Below are positions 12,907 to 55,109 of a stretch of DNA of 64,000 bases, one piece after another; positions within the stretch are counted from its first letter, which is position 1; each line of letters opens with the position of its first letter. Below the pieces are notes generated by a model. That model saw nothing but the letters and a program-made list of their open reading frames with translations, made no database searches and was not told the origin of the DNA. This DNA comes from Galbula dea (taxonomy: Eukaryota; Chordata; Aves; Piciformes; Galbulidae), in NCBI GenBank assembly GCA_013399015.1, contig VWZX01009113.1:1178001-1242000 (forward strand), read 5' to 3'. Made by a program: the position numbers and the translations under genes.

Positions 12907-13139
12907 TGACGTCGGACCCCAGACGCCTCCTTATCATTGGCCGCGCCGCGGCCGTCACAAGGCACTATGGGCATTGTAGGACCAGACGCACTAGCCAATG
13001 GAAGCCGCTATTTCAGAAGGACGTAATTACATATTCAGCGCTCTCTCAGCCACGTGCTTTCCTTTTGTGGTGCTATTGGCCAATAAGAGGGCGTGATGGA
13101 CGAACCAATACCTCCGTGAGCCAATCAGAGCGGGCCATG
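12907..13139 (+). promoter_or_regulatory. SEL1L: SEL1L core promoter with six CCAAT boxes and ER-stress-type sites
   Basis: CCAAT or ATTGG pentamers lie at 12936, 12995, 13075, 13080 (a palindromic ATTGGCCAAT at 13075-13084), 13105 and 13121. The last is followed by nine bases and CCATG (13121-13139), one mismatch from the ER stress element CCAAT-N9-CCACG. The same box with upstream CGTGAG (13115-13125) is one mismatch from reversed ERSE-II. TGACGTCG at 12907 is CRE/UPRE-like, and CACGTG at 13051 is an E-box. No TATA box is seen. SEL1L is known to be induced by the unfolded-protein response; ATF6 and NF-Y use of these exact sites is inference. Confidence 0.75.
12962..12980 (-). promoter_or_regulatory. 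ZNF143/THAP11-type (SBS) site
   Basis: The minus strand reads CCTACAATGCCCATAGTGC. It closely follows the ACTACAATTCCCA(T/G)NATGC consensus bound by ZNF143 and THAP11 at vertebrate CpG-island promoters. Its place inside the CCAAT cluster supports promoter function. Confidence 0.6.
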
Positions 13140-13304
13140 TAGAGTAAGACGTTCCTCGGGGCTGCGTGTGCTCTTGCCAGCAGTCAGTAGTTCGTCGTCA
13201 GCGCGGCCAGCGGATTGGTGCTCGCGGAGCGGTGGGCGGGGCAGAGAAGCCGGACTCGGGGTCTCTCGGCGGCGGCGGCGGCCCCTCCTCAGGAGCCCGT
13301 CAGG

Positions 13305-43355
<30,051 letters not shown>

Positions 43356-46300
43356 CAACAAGAGCCTCAGTGAAAGAACTGGATTTTTCCTAAAGGAACG
43401 GTTTCCATTGTGATATAGGACTTTGGATTGTTGGTCCTTCCCCCAAAAGAGGCCCAAAGAGGTTAAAGAAAAAAGTTTGAAAGCTGCTTAGAATGATGCC
43501 TTTTTTTCAGGGATAAGAAATTTCTTTTGAAACTGTTTTGAATGTTATTTCAGTGCCAATGGAATAACACTATGGCTTTTTTCATGGAAACACAAGAGTG
43601 CTACTACAAAAATGTTGCCTGCTGTATCTGGTTCCTCTTTATTCTGAGTCCTTTTCATCTTTTAGAGAGAGGAGAAAGCTGGCATTGGAAGGTTTTTGCC
43701 TGCTTGATAGGAGTTGCCCTATATAAAAGTAATAACAATAATAATTTTATGGCAAATTGAAGTCCAGGAGGCTGAACTATATTCAAACTCTAAAAAGACT
43801 ACAGCTGTATGAATTTCTATTCCGATCTGCATCTCAAGTATTTCTACCATCCTTATTTCATTATTTCTTAGTATTTCTTATGCTTTGGTCTTTTATGCTG
43901 TCTTAGATGGATTATTTATAAAATCTGTAAAAGTAAGCCAGCAAACAAGCCACTCTCCATTTGTGCTTTTTTTGGTTTGAGTATTTTCTTCCATTCCCTT
44001 TAGAGTAGACAAGTCTCAGCAGACAATATGTAGCCCAGGAGGAAGACTGAGATAGATTTGGTCTGTAAAGCTCAACAGTTAAAAACTATCTTTTAACTAA
44101 AAACAGTTAAAAGATCTTTCATCCTAAAACTTTTTTGGAGCCTGTGTACTCCATGGTAACTTCAAGACATAAAAACAAACTGGTAGTGTGCCTAAATTAC
44201 TTAAACTTGGTCTTACAGAGAGACTGCGTTTAGATTGCAGAAAGCACCAGTATTATTGTGGACACTGAAGAAAGGATAGAGAGAGAACTCTCAGTCAGTG
44301 AGTTAGCTTACTTTTTTGTTTGTTCCTGGAGGTGGAAGTTCTGTATTTGTTTTTCAACAAACCTGTTAATGATCTGCACTGCAAGAAGGAAACGTGTGTG
44401 GTATCTCATGCACACATCTGTTTAATGTACCTACAAAAAGGGCCCCAAAGATGCATACTCCCTACAAAAGGGCATGGGCTTATACTAGTGATGCTGCTTC
44501 AAAGTTTGGCTGACCGATAAAATTGTACGTTAGATTACAGCAGTGCTCTGGCTGTTGCAAACCTCTCTTGTACCTGGCATACACTATAAAGTCCAAATAA
44601 CATCTCTGGTTGTGCCATCTTGAGAATATGTTGAAACAACAAAATCCAAAGAGAAAGTCAACTAAAGGTTTATGGGTTTTTGATACTCAGTACAAAAGCC
44701 CTTTAATGAGTGTAAAGAATACAACCTGTGGAGTGATGTTGTTAGACCACAAGAGGAATCTTCTCTTAGTAACAATTTTCACTGAACTGTAATTTTAGAA
44801 TTTGGGGGTGAGAGGCAGCAGGGGAGTGGCTAGAGGCAAGAAATGCACAGGTTTCTGTTCTTATTTACCAATGGTAGTTAAATATTGGTTTCTGTACTAG
44901 CATTAAACCCTCTGAATATACTGTCTTTAAAGCTGAACAAAATACAAATGAGAAGGCTTTAGCTGCTTTCTGACAGAAACTGTTGTGTTTAAACGGTTAA
45001 GGGCTTTCTTTCATGCAAATCTTTTCCCCTTGGATTGGCAGCAACACATCAATATTTAGAACTGAGATTTTGGTATGGTTTCGTACTTCAGACATTTGTA
45101 AGGAGACTGTTGCACAATATATCTGTTATTTGGGAAAGAAGATATGCAATCCACTCTTTTGCAAACTGAAATGTCATGGATGACTAGTATTAAAATTTAG
45201 GTAGAATTTCTCAGTACTTCAAAATGCTTGTGTTGGTTATGTGAAGACATCTTTCATTTTACTTTGGAGGGTTGCAGCATGTGATAGGGATGTCTTGTTG
45301 AGTCTTAACTGATCATCATTAGCAGGTGGAACAGGATTGAATTTAATGTGGAGTCTAAGATGTATAGCACTTCCCAGCTGCATTTCTAAGATACATGTCA
45401 CTTCTGAACACTCTCTCTGAAGTATTTTTGCCTTTGTCACTTAACAGCTCTTTTTAGCTTGGCATGAATAAATTAAAGATTATATGAAAAATGTTTTTCA
45501 GTTAAATACCATTGGTTCATTGGTATTGTCTCATAGGATGCTTAACAGTTTTGTTACTGCTTTATTAAAAAGTTTTGATTGTTTGATCTACTAGAACTAA
45601 ATTCTAAAAGCTCTGTCCTATTCGCATGAGAATCTCAGCATTGCTGCTATATGACTGTCTTACAGCTGACTTTCAGTGAACCTGATGCATTTTGACATCC
45701 AAGAAATCAGCAGAAGAAAATGATTGAAGATCAGCAAGTTGCTTCCCTTCAAAGAACTGCTTTTTGAAGAAGCGATAAGGAAGTCTTCTGCTTTTTTCCC
45801 TTCCACCAGTTTACTACCACTAACAGATGACATTCATTTGAATGAAGTGGTAGCAGTAAAAGGGTACTTACCATAAGTAATGACAAGTTAACTCAGGGAT
45901 TAAAGAGATGAATAAGTTTTCTAAGTCAGTTGTCTACAACATGGCTTAAGTTTTTTGTGACAATCCCTTGCTACTCTGTTATGGGACTTGCATTTTGAGG
46001 GAAGTATATTTAACTCTTACTAGCAATATATTTCTTGTGCACTCAAGTTTATCAAGCAGCTTTTTTCCTAAAGGACTTGGGTAGTTCAGTTTACTGTAGT
46101 GAAGTGCTGTTATCTTTGATAACACACATGATGTCTTACAGTTTATTTGCAGGAGAATTTCAGAGGGGAAACTTGATATCAAGAGAAGTCTTTCTGGGTA
46201 TGTTCAGCATGCTTTGAATGGAAAAATTGTATTATTTGTAGTGACGTAGACGAGAGCCTGCCTATTTGATCTTCCTGGACACATGCTCTTCTCTGCCTGC

Positions 46301-47131
46301 AAAGAGAATGGAACTACAGAGCAGTAACTGTTGACAGTGGGAGTTTTACATGTAGGAAAGCTGTGGAAAGATATGCATCTCCAAGTATGAATCAAATACA
46401 CTAGCTGTTCATGCTCATTGAAAGAAATGCTGAACTGTTGTGAAAACAGAATTCTAGTTCTTCATTCTGAAACCTGTCCCAGAGCTGTCTGTTGACATTT
46501 TCCTTGCTTGATATTGTCTGTCATGAGACAATGTAATAGAAGATAAGGCCTTTGATACAAACGTCCTAATGAAACTCTAAGACAATTTTACTCATTTTTT
46601 AGTTATCTTCCATAAGTCAGCTGCTCTTATTAATGTATAAAAAAAACAAACCACCAAACCCAAACTACCAAATGTGGGGTTTTTTGAGAAAAACATGAAA
46701 ACATGGATTGTGAAAGGACTTCTAAGACTATGCATTATTTAGTTTCCACCTCTTATATGCTAGTTTTGGCCTATAAAAGGGGATCACACTCACCTTTGCA
46801 AGTTGCTTCCTTTTTAGATAGGCAACAGTGAACTGAAATTCTATTTTTGTTTCAGAAAATATTAAACTAAAAAGACTTAGTTTGATTTGAACTACTGCAA
46901 ACGCATATGGCAAATAGGGCCTATTGGGGGGAACCCTTTGTTTTTATCAGCTGCAGTTCTTTAAAGGGTCTTGTAGGAGTTTTGTAAATTTATTTTGTAT
47001 TTAAAATCAGTATAAAGGCTGGTTAAATGTAATATAATTGTGTAAACAAATTTCTGTTAATAGAAAGATGTACAGATCCATTTTGTACTGTATCTTTAAT
47101 CTTGTGAAATAAAGATACCACCTGTGTGGTT
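43356..47131 (+). other. SEL1L: SEL1L 3' untranslated region
   Basis: The stretch from the stop codon to the inferred cleavage site is AT-rich and has no coding potential. The main poly(A) signal is AATAAA at 47108-47113, followed by a GT-rich stretch (CTGTGTGGTT). A second AATAAA at 45467-45472 could give a shorter transcript ending near 45.49 kb. Human SEL1L likewise has a long 3' UTR of several kb. Confidence 0.75.
47108..47113 (+). terminator. SEL1L: Distal poly(A) signal AATAAA of SEL1L
   Basis: AATAAA lies within GTGAAATAAAGATACC, with a GT-rich downstream element about 20 bases on. It is the last good signal before the minus-strand LTR at 47,237. Confidence 0.75.
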
Positions 47132-47236
47132 ACCCTCAGTGTTCACAGTCCTTATGATAACAGAGAATCTCAGTTGTCAGTGATGTGCAGAGGTATATGC
47201 CACTGCTAAATGCATCCATTCCTAGAAGGATACTCA

Positions 47237-47814
47237 TATTGTGGCACGACAATATGCCGTGCAGGACAATATTCTGAAGAGTGAGTTCAGACGGACCTGA
47301 CACACACACATACACAAAAGACGTGCAGCGAGTGGTCGTGTTTAATATAAAAGAAAATAAAAATACACCAAGCAAAAGTACAAGAGTCACAGGTAGAGAC
47401 TATATACAAGAAGATGGCTAGCACCCCGCTATTGTTAGCAAGTATCTTTTATACCTTTACAGAAAGAATAATGACCAATTAGCAAGTGACACTTACATAT
47501 ACAAATTATACTAACCAATTAAGAAGCAACAGTTACTAGAAAAAACAACTACCATAAATGAGGATAAAACGGTGCACTTCAAAGAAATGTGAATGTGATA
47601 AGACTGGTGCTGTGTGGTGTGGGAAGGATAAGATGTTAAGGCTATTTGGGGCGCCAAGGCCTCTGTGTGCAGCTGCAAAGGCTCCTGCTAGGTGACTCCC
47701 ACCTTCTCTCCCAGACTATCTAACTGCTTTCTTGTGAGGAACTGACTTCAGCCTTGTCCAGCGTCTCCTCTGCTAGGCCCTAGACCCCACAGCCCACAAC
47801 AGCATGCCACAACA
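47237..47814 (-). mobile_element. Solo LTR (ERVK-like), minus strand, just past SEL1L
   Basis: The element is 578 bp and flanked by TACTCA at 47231-47236 and 47815-47820, a perfect 6-bp target duplication. On the minus strand it starts TGTTGTGGCATG and ends GTGCCACAATA, imperfect inverted repeats in which the expected terminal ACA has become ATA. That strand carries two CCAAT-type boxes (+ coordinates about 47,474 and 47,514), a TATAAAAG box (47447-47454) and an ATTAAA poly(A) signal (about 47,341-47,346): a complete U3-R-U5 layout. No coding sequence is attached. A 6-bp duplication suits beta- or alpharetrovirus-like (ERVK) integrases. Confidence 0.87.
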
Positions 47815-49589
47815 TACTCACACTTCTTTCACTTCTATTCCATCTAAAATTACCAGATTTTTTTTTTATGAGGAGCATAGAAAGGGGAATAGGAAATCAT
47901 GCATTGTAGCTTCAGCTGTGCTAGAAACTTGCCCCGTGGCCGTGTGTGTGTCCCTTTCCCTGTCTTCAGTCTGTATAGCACCTGTAGTAGGTGTGGCAGG
48001 CAGAGAATTGCTGTGTGATTTGAGAATAGTGACCAGTAACTTTAAAATTACTGTTTCATTTTCAATACTAATACAGGGATAATATAGTGACTAGAAACAG
48101 ACACGGGAGAAGGGACTACTCCAATCTGACAAGTTTGCTTGCTTTTTCAGGCCTTTTTGGCTTACTCATCCCTTCAGGCTCTACCTGAGTCTGAGTCCTC
48201 CCTTGGAAATGTATTGTGCTGGTTTGCTTTCCACTGTGTTTATTAGTGTGGAAGAAAAAGATCAGGGAGAAAGAAAGTAGGGAGAGTGGGGCAGCAACAA
48301 TAACATCTATGGAAGGCAACAATAGGTGAACTGTCTTGGGCATCCACCCAAGTTACGTAGTTTTCTGAAGTATTTGGAGGTTTCCCACATTGTCATCTGA
48401 TGCCAATAGCACTTGTTGGATGTGGGAAACAAAACTGCTAGTACTAACACCAGCTTGAGTCTGACCAATGTAGCTCAAACTTAGTGAGGTCATCCCTAAC
48501 CTTCCAAAGGTGTTTTTTCTGTTTGTTTGTTTGTTTTGTTGTTGGTTTATTGTTGGTCTAAAATTAAAACACTTCATTTGAAGTTAAAATATTCATAGAA
48601 GGTGTAGTCTGTAAATATGCAACACCTGTTTCATTGGCATGTGTTGTGTGGCATAATGCCAGTGTTCTTCCTTATCTCTAAATGATCACAAGATTTATGG
48701 CATTTCTGAATCCTGACTTTAATTCCTATTTTAAAAAAATATTGAGGAAGGGGAAAAAAAATCACTCTACTAATTGTTTCAAACAAAAATTCAGAAGATA
48801 GTTAAGTGACTTCTTCCAAACCTAAACCAGGAGACTGTGGTGTACTGTCTGTCCAGGTAATGTGTGGTTTAACATCTAGTCTTGATTTTTGTTTTAAGCA
48901 AGAAAAATAATTGAAGATGGAGTACCATTGTAGTTGCATTTCAGGTAGCAAGAGGTAAATGTAATTTAACTTCCACAGCAGAATAAGTGGATTCTGTAAG
49001 GAGTCTCAGAATGTTTTTACCCCAAAATGTCACTGCCACTTGTTCTGGTAAGCTTTTCTGAGTGCAGCAGCATTCCAGGCAGACCTCCACTTAACAGTCA
49101 GGTTGCTCATATTTTTATTTCTTTGCTACCTAACTTTTTGGGCTTTCCACATTACACAGATTGCAATGCCATATTTTTTAACATAAATTATATTTCTCCA
49201 GTTCTGCTAGAGGCATTTTGTGTATTTCCTTTTGTTGTTTTTTTTCCTATGCTCGTTTTTCTTTATACTCATTCTTCCTCCTAAATACAGGCATAAACTG
49301 TACTGTAAAATTAGATGTTTCAGTTCCCATCTGTTACTTATGGATGTAGCTCGATTCATACTAAATTTTTTCTGTTTGTTGCTTCTAATGAATTGGTTTT
49401 GTTTGGGAAAAAAAATTGTACAAGGGCGCATGTTTGCAGCCACAAGAGGTCACCAGATATTCAATGGTGATTCAGATTCCTTCAAAAATACTTTGTGTCT
49501 CGAAGAATAGGAGAGAAGTAACTTCCACACTTTCTGCCATCGTCATATCATGGGAGGAGGTGTGTGTGTATCTATATGAATACGTGTGC

Positions 49590-49618
49590 ATATATATATA
49601 TATATACACACACATATG
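49590..49618. repeat. (TA)n(CA)n microsatellite
   Basis: An alternating purine-pyrimidine run of TA units passes into CA units. GT-rich and TATA-like sequence extends it a little to the left. Confidence 0.93.
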
Positions 49619-52600
49619 CATGTATATTGAGAGAGAAAAAAAGTGTTTGGTTGCAGGAGCTTCAGAAATAATTCAGTAGTCTTATTTCTCTCGTATTTGT
49701 AAAACAAAATTTCAAAGTTAAAAATCACTGTAGCTTCTGGAAAGATCAAGTAAAAAGTTACCCTTCCTGGACTGCTGAAGTGCTTTTAGTATGTATATCC
49801 ATCAGCCTGCTGTCATACTAGTCTGTCTTGCAACATCTTTTGTAGTATTATGTACAGATAAAATGTGGATTAGTTGAGCAGAACTTCCAGGACTGGCTTC
49901 TTTTATAAAGTTAAATCCAGATTTTCTTGGAGTTCAAATTTTATCTTACTAAAGCAATATTTTTAGCAACAGGTGATGATTTCTTTCATAATTGGTTTTT
50001 CTGAGACCACCTGGTGAAATATTTGAGCTACTTAAACAACTCAAAAGCTGTATTTTACAGTATTTTACAGTATTTGTTTCTGTCCAATCCTACTTTAAAG
50101 TTTGCTAGCCTTTGGGCTCTGCTATATACTAAAATTCCATTAATTAATGGCATTGTAGGTGCTTCTAATTTTTTTTTTTTAAGTTTCCCCAGATCTATTC
50201 AAGAATTTTAAAAGATAAGTTTCATTGCATTACTAGTATTAAAAATGGATGGGGGAAGAAAAGTGGCATGTTCCAGCTTAAGGCTTATAACTTTGGGCCA
50301 AAAAAAAAGGATACTTACTGAAGAATCATCCATCTTTCAATTCAAAGGCTAAGGGCCTAAAAATCCACGTTTGAGTTTTCTGGTAACTGATTACCATGAT
50401 AACTGATGCTGTGAGATCAAGAGAACTTGAATCAATTCTTTTCAGGTTGTATTTAGTTTCATCTCTGGTTCTGATCGCACTGATTATAGGACTGAACAGT
50501 CCATTAGGAAGAATAGCCACACCAAAATATGTATACATTTTATTGTGGAATCTGGAGCATGGTTGTTCATCTGTAATTGGATAACTAAAGGATTTTATAT
50601 TTTTTACAAATAATTTTGAGTCTGACTTGATTGTTGAAATCTGAGAAACATTGCACAGAAGGGAGGTGACTATAGGAAGAGAATTCAGACACAGTGAGAT
50701 AAGTGTGGTGATCTCACTGCATGCAGCTGTGTTGGCCTTTTCTGCCCCTTTGCTAAACAAACAGCCTTACTGAGTTTCCTACTAGGAGTCTGATCTACTC
50801 TGTGGAAGGCAAAGGGTGCAAAGTAGGCAGGAACTTCTCAAAACAGCAGGAAAGAAGGGTTTCTTCATTAATATTTTCTCTCCCAATTAACCCTTTAGCA
50901 AATGCTATATATTAACTGTTAGTCTACATAGTTAATATGTATCTTGTATAGTCTTGCTCCACAGAGGTACAAAAAATACTTAGGTACTATTGCATGTGTA
51001 CAATTTCTTTCTGTTACTGTTTTGTTTTGGGGCCCAACTACTATGTTTACGTTTGCAAGCCCCCAAAAGTTTGATCTTCACTAAATTTGTCATTCTTAGT
51101 TCAACTCCAAAGATAGATTGGTATGAGATACTTTTAATTGTTTCTGGTGGTACTCTTTCAGCATCCTAGAACACAGCTCTCATAGCTAAGAGAAAACAGT
51201 CTGCAGACAATCCTTTGGCTGAAAACTGAAAAAAACTCTGTGGTAGATAGTGAAAATGAGCAGAAAAGTAAACTAAAAATAAATCCCTTTTTATAACATT
51301 TCAAACCCAGTGTCTCATTAGTCCTCTTTGGTACAGTGAAAGGTGCTAGAACAAAAGATAGACTGTCAATTTAAAATTCTTTATCTAAGGACAACATATA
51401 AAATATTCATTTCCACTGTCTCCTCAGCGTGTCTAGATGTGAAATCAAGGACTTCTTTGCTGCTACAGAAAAGTTTTCAAATTACATACATTAACATATT
51501 TGATAAGCCTTTGTCTCTCTCTGTGCTTCTTATAGTAAACATCTGATGCTTCCAAATTCCTCCACTAGCCATAACAGTCCTGATACTGCTACTCTGCAAA
51601 CACTTGCCTTCCTCAGATTGCAGGCAGAACATGCTCTGTAGCTATGGATTACTTTGGGTTGCTGTTAGGTGGCAAAACAAATGTGCCTGGACACCTATGC
51701 AATTTATTTCCTTAAGGAAAATGCCCAGTCTGTGGAATGGGAGATGAAGGTGATGGCCCACCATGCTGGAAACAGTGCCTTTGTCCCAGGGTTACTGGTT
51801 TTAAGTGAATCTTCTCCTAACTGAGACATACAATGACACAAATCTCTCCTGAAGTATGATCTTTCAGGCTTGCCTTTGTTGACTGAAACAAAGACTGTTC
51901 AGGTGCATCCACTTGTGTACAAGGTAAGGGAGATAGGCAAACAATCCTGTTGTGTCAATATCAGCCCACGGGCCAAGGAGCATGCATGAACAAACACTGC
52001 TGTGAGGCTGTACTTCGTGTTATGGTATAAAGTAGTATGTGTAGTACAGATTTACTTAATTAAGCAAGCAGGTTCAGATGGGTTAAAAATCCTGCAAGTG
52101 TTTCTGTACGCTTCTGAATTGGGCCTTTGGTAGGATACCACTAAGGGTTAAATCACACTTCATGTAATACAATGAAATATATTTAATTCTCTTAACTGAT
52201 GAATTCAGTTATATCTGCAGTAAAGCCAGTTTTATACTGGAATAAGCATTATTAAGAGCTTCCCAAGATCAAATTAATTATTAATGTTGTTTTTATAATG
52301 AAATATTACCATTAAAACCCCTAATTATCTGTCAAGTTGAAAGAAAAAAAAAAAGCCAGGTGACATGTATGTTCAAATTAAATTAGAATAGCACTTGTTC
52401 TAGCCTTTAATTGTTCAATATATGTGTTTATAGTTATGATCCCACCCATTCTAACCCTGTAAAGTATCATCATAAATATATTTTCAACATGGGTTAGGGT
52501 ACCAGCAATACAATGCTCCATTTTTATGGTTAATATGCGGCATTATGTAATTTTCTAGAAAATGGAAGGAGATAATCTTTGTACTTCAAACCCAAACTAT

Positions 52601-52637
52601 TTGAAGTATGCAAACCAGACTCTTTGGAGTGTGTGTG

Positions 52638-52668
52638 ATTATATTATTATTATTGTTATTATTATTGT
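52638..52668. repeat. (ATT)n microsatellite
   Basis: ATT units with two interrupting GTT units, directly followed by GTTTGGG and poly-T. Confidence 0.9.
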
Positions 52669-52808
52669 TTGGGTTTTTTTCTCCTCACTTTGGGGGTGAA
52701 ACAGCTTATGTTCTACTTTCTTTTTCTATTAAATGAATAGCAGTTTTCAACCAGAAATTTAACATATTATTCAAATGGCGTAATTTTGTTTCTGATTCTC
52801 TGCTGTAA

Positions 52809-52885
52809 TAGAATCTTTCAGCAGAAGGGGCCTACAACATCCATCTAGTCCAACCTCCTGACCACTTCAGGGCTCACCTAAAGTG
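52809..52885 (-). repeat. CR1 LINE 3' tip, reverse, old
   Basis: ATAGAATCTTTCAGCAGAAG, CATCCATCTAGTCCAACCTC and a CTGACCACTTCAGGGCT end form a diverged reversed CR1 terminus. Confidence 0.75.
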
Positions 52886-55109
52886 TTGTCTGTGGTTTTA
52901 ATTTTGAGCATACTCAGGAAAACATAAAATATGCAACAGCTATGTTACCTGCTAGCCTTTCTGTTCTGGATTTTACTGGTAGAAGAATTTCAGAAATAAA
53001 AATTTATTACAAGTGCAAATAGAATAATGGTGTTAAAATGGTGTAATAACTTTGATAGAATAAGCAGTTTAAGAGAATTGAATGGTTTAAATCATCATCT
53101 CCCCCCACACATACATTTTAAAAGGATGTTGAATTCAGGAACTCATTTGCTTTGTATCAGAAAAGCAATTGGTGCTAGGGCCAGCTTAAGCCTGTTAATC
53201 AATCTACATAAAAGAGGGAAAAGTGCTAAAAAAGCAATGTTATGTACCAGCCTTTTTCCCTAAATGATTTTTTAAAATGAAGAAACCTCCCTTTTCTCAG
53301 CTTTTAACCATCTAAAGGCTGTAAGTAAACACACTTGGTAGTCAAAAGGACAGCAAAGATGGAAAACTTAAGACATTTCTGATACTGAGTCTTAATTACA
53401 ACCTGACTGATGAAATTTCATGCTGTGTGCTTTGGCAATCAAGTTAGACCAACCACTGCCATTTTTGGACTGTTCATGACAGCATTTGTAGCTGGTTTTG
53501 TGACAACAGGCTCATAGTACTCTTGTGAAAAGTTACTCTGTTATGGCTGACCTTGATGCTGCTGTTCAGAAAAAAAAAAAAAAACACACAAGGAAAAAGC
53601 TTGACCAAAACCAGGAAAGGACTGATGGCCTTGTAGTCTTCTTCTACTCAAGATCTTTCGCAGGCCAATATATTGGAGGTTAATGATATTATTCTGGATC
53701 CTGGATTTATTTAAGATGGGGAAGATTGAGGGGGAAAAAATTGGAAAAATAATCTATAGTTCTTCTGGCTAATGAAATAAGTATGAGAAGGAACAAAGAC
53801 AACAGTTGCACCTGACCAGAATTATCCTTTGTCCTTGCTGCAGTTAACCTTAACACATGTAAATGAGTGTGACTACCAGCCTAGATCCATCTTGGCCCAT
53901 GGGCAGTATGTGCAACTCAATATATTTTTAGACATTAGTTTTGTTTAGGAAATTAACATTTTATACTGTTGTATAAGACTATGCATGATCTGCAAATACT
54001 GCTTGGAAATGTTTGAGTCTTGTGTTATTTACTCCCACCCACCTCTGGCTGGCACTCGTGTCAATGTTTTGTGCCAAAGGACATTTTCCTCCCCCTTTGT
54101 GCCACAGGGTCTCTGGGGTTTTGTTTGAGTGGCAGTGTACTTTCTAATGCATCTTCCCATATTAGTATATACCAACAGTAAACCTCCAAAACCTTCTTTT
54201 AAAGCTCCACCAAGACAAAATCAGGTGAACCAGATATGCTAAACTGCCAAGTGTAACATCGATTACCATGACTCCACACTTTTCTTTTGAGATTTTCCCC
54301 ATGTTCTACAAGAACACTTTAAAAACTGTTAGTTAACCTGGAGAAGATTTTAACTTGAATAATTTTTTGTTTTTCCATACTCAGTCCCAATTAAATCTGT
54401 TGAAATATGTTTAATGCATATGCTAAGGTTATTAACATTTCTCAGCTGACAAGGTTCTATTTTCTAGGAAAGTCTTTGCTGACTTGATGCTTCCTCAGGT
54501 CTCCAGAGCCTTTCTCTGAACTTTCCTATGGGTGTGTACATATGGATCTGTGCTCACGTTGGTACCTGTGGTGCACGTGCATTTATTTCCCATAATTTAC
54601 ATTTCATCAGAAGCCTTGAAATTGTAGTAAGGTTGGAAATTAAAACCGCTATGAATACATTTGCATGTAGAAATCGAGGTCTAAAATCTTTAAAGATACA
54701 AGGCAGAATTAACAATTTGTTGGATTTATATTATTAGGTCTGTGACGTTACTACAACTTAACAACTTAAAACCCATTTGGGTCACAGACATTGCAGTGAA
54801 CTTTATTAGTCTGAGGAATTCATCATTATGGGGATATTTGCTGATGGGTAAAATTCACCAGGGTCTAACAAAAGATCTGAGACACTCTTTTATTTTAGAA
54901 GTAGATACACAAAAACGTCAGTTACAAACTTAAAATACATTTAAGAAAGCCGGATGAATGACTTCCAGCAGAATTATTTTTTTATTATTATTACATCTAT
55001 GCTTAATTTTGCATTTCTACACGGGAAAGCCAGGAAAGTGACTTGACTCAGAATCGTGTTTCAAAACTGGCTGTTAAAAGACTAAAGTTGATTAATTCCA
55101 GGAATAAGG

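Larger units (their letters stand above)
47821..55040. other. Intergenic stretch, no supported gene
   Basis: AT-rich sequence between the SEL1L 3' side and the next CpG island. It holds a CR1 tip, two microsatellites and an AT-rich block near 52.14-52.45 kb that resembles a conserved non-coding element. No reading frame looks protein-like. The 144-codon minus frame at 50326-50760 was rejected for lack of motifs and splice context. Confidence 0.55.

Noticed and set aside
50326..50760. 144-codon minus-strand frame
   Set aside because: No recognisable domain, no supported splice sites, AT-rich surroundings; consistent with chance.
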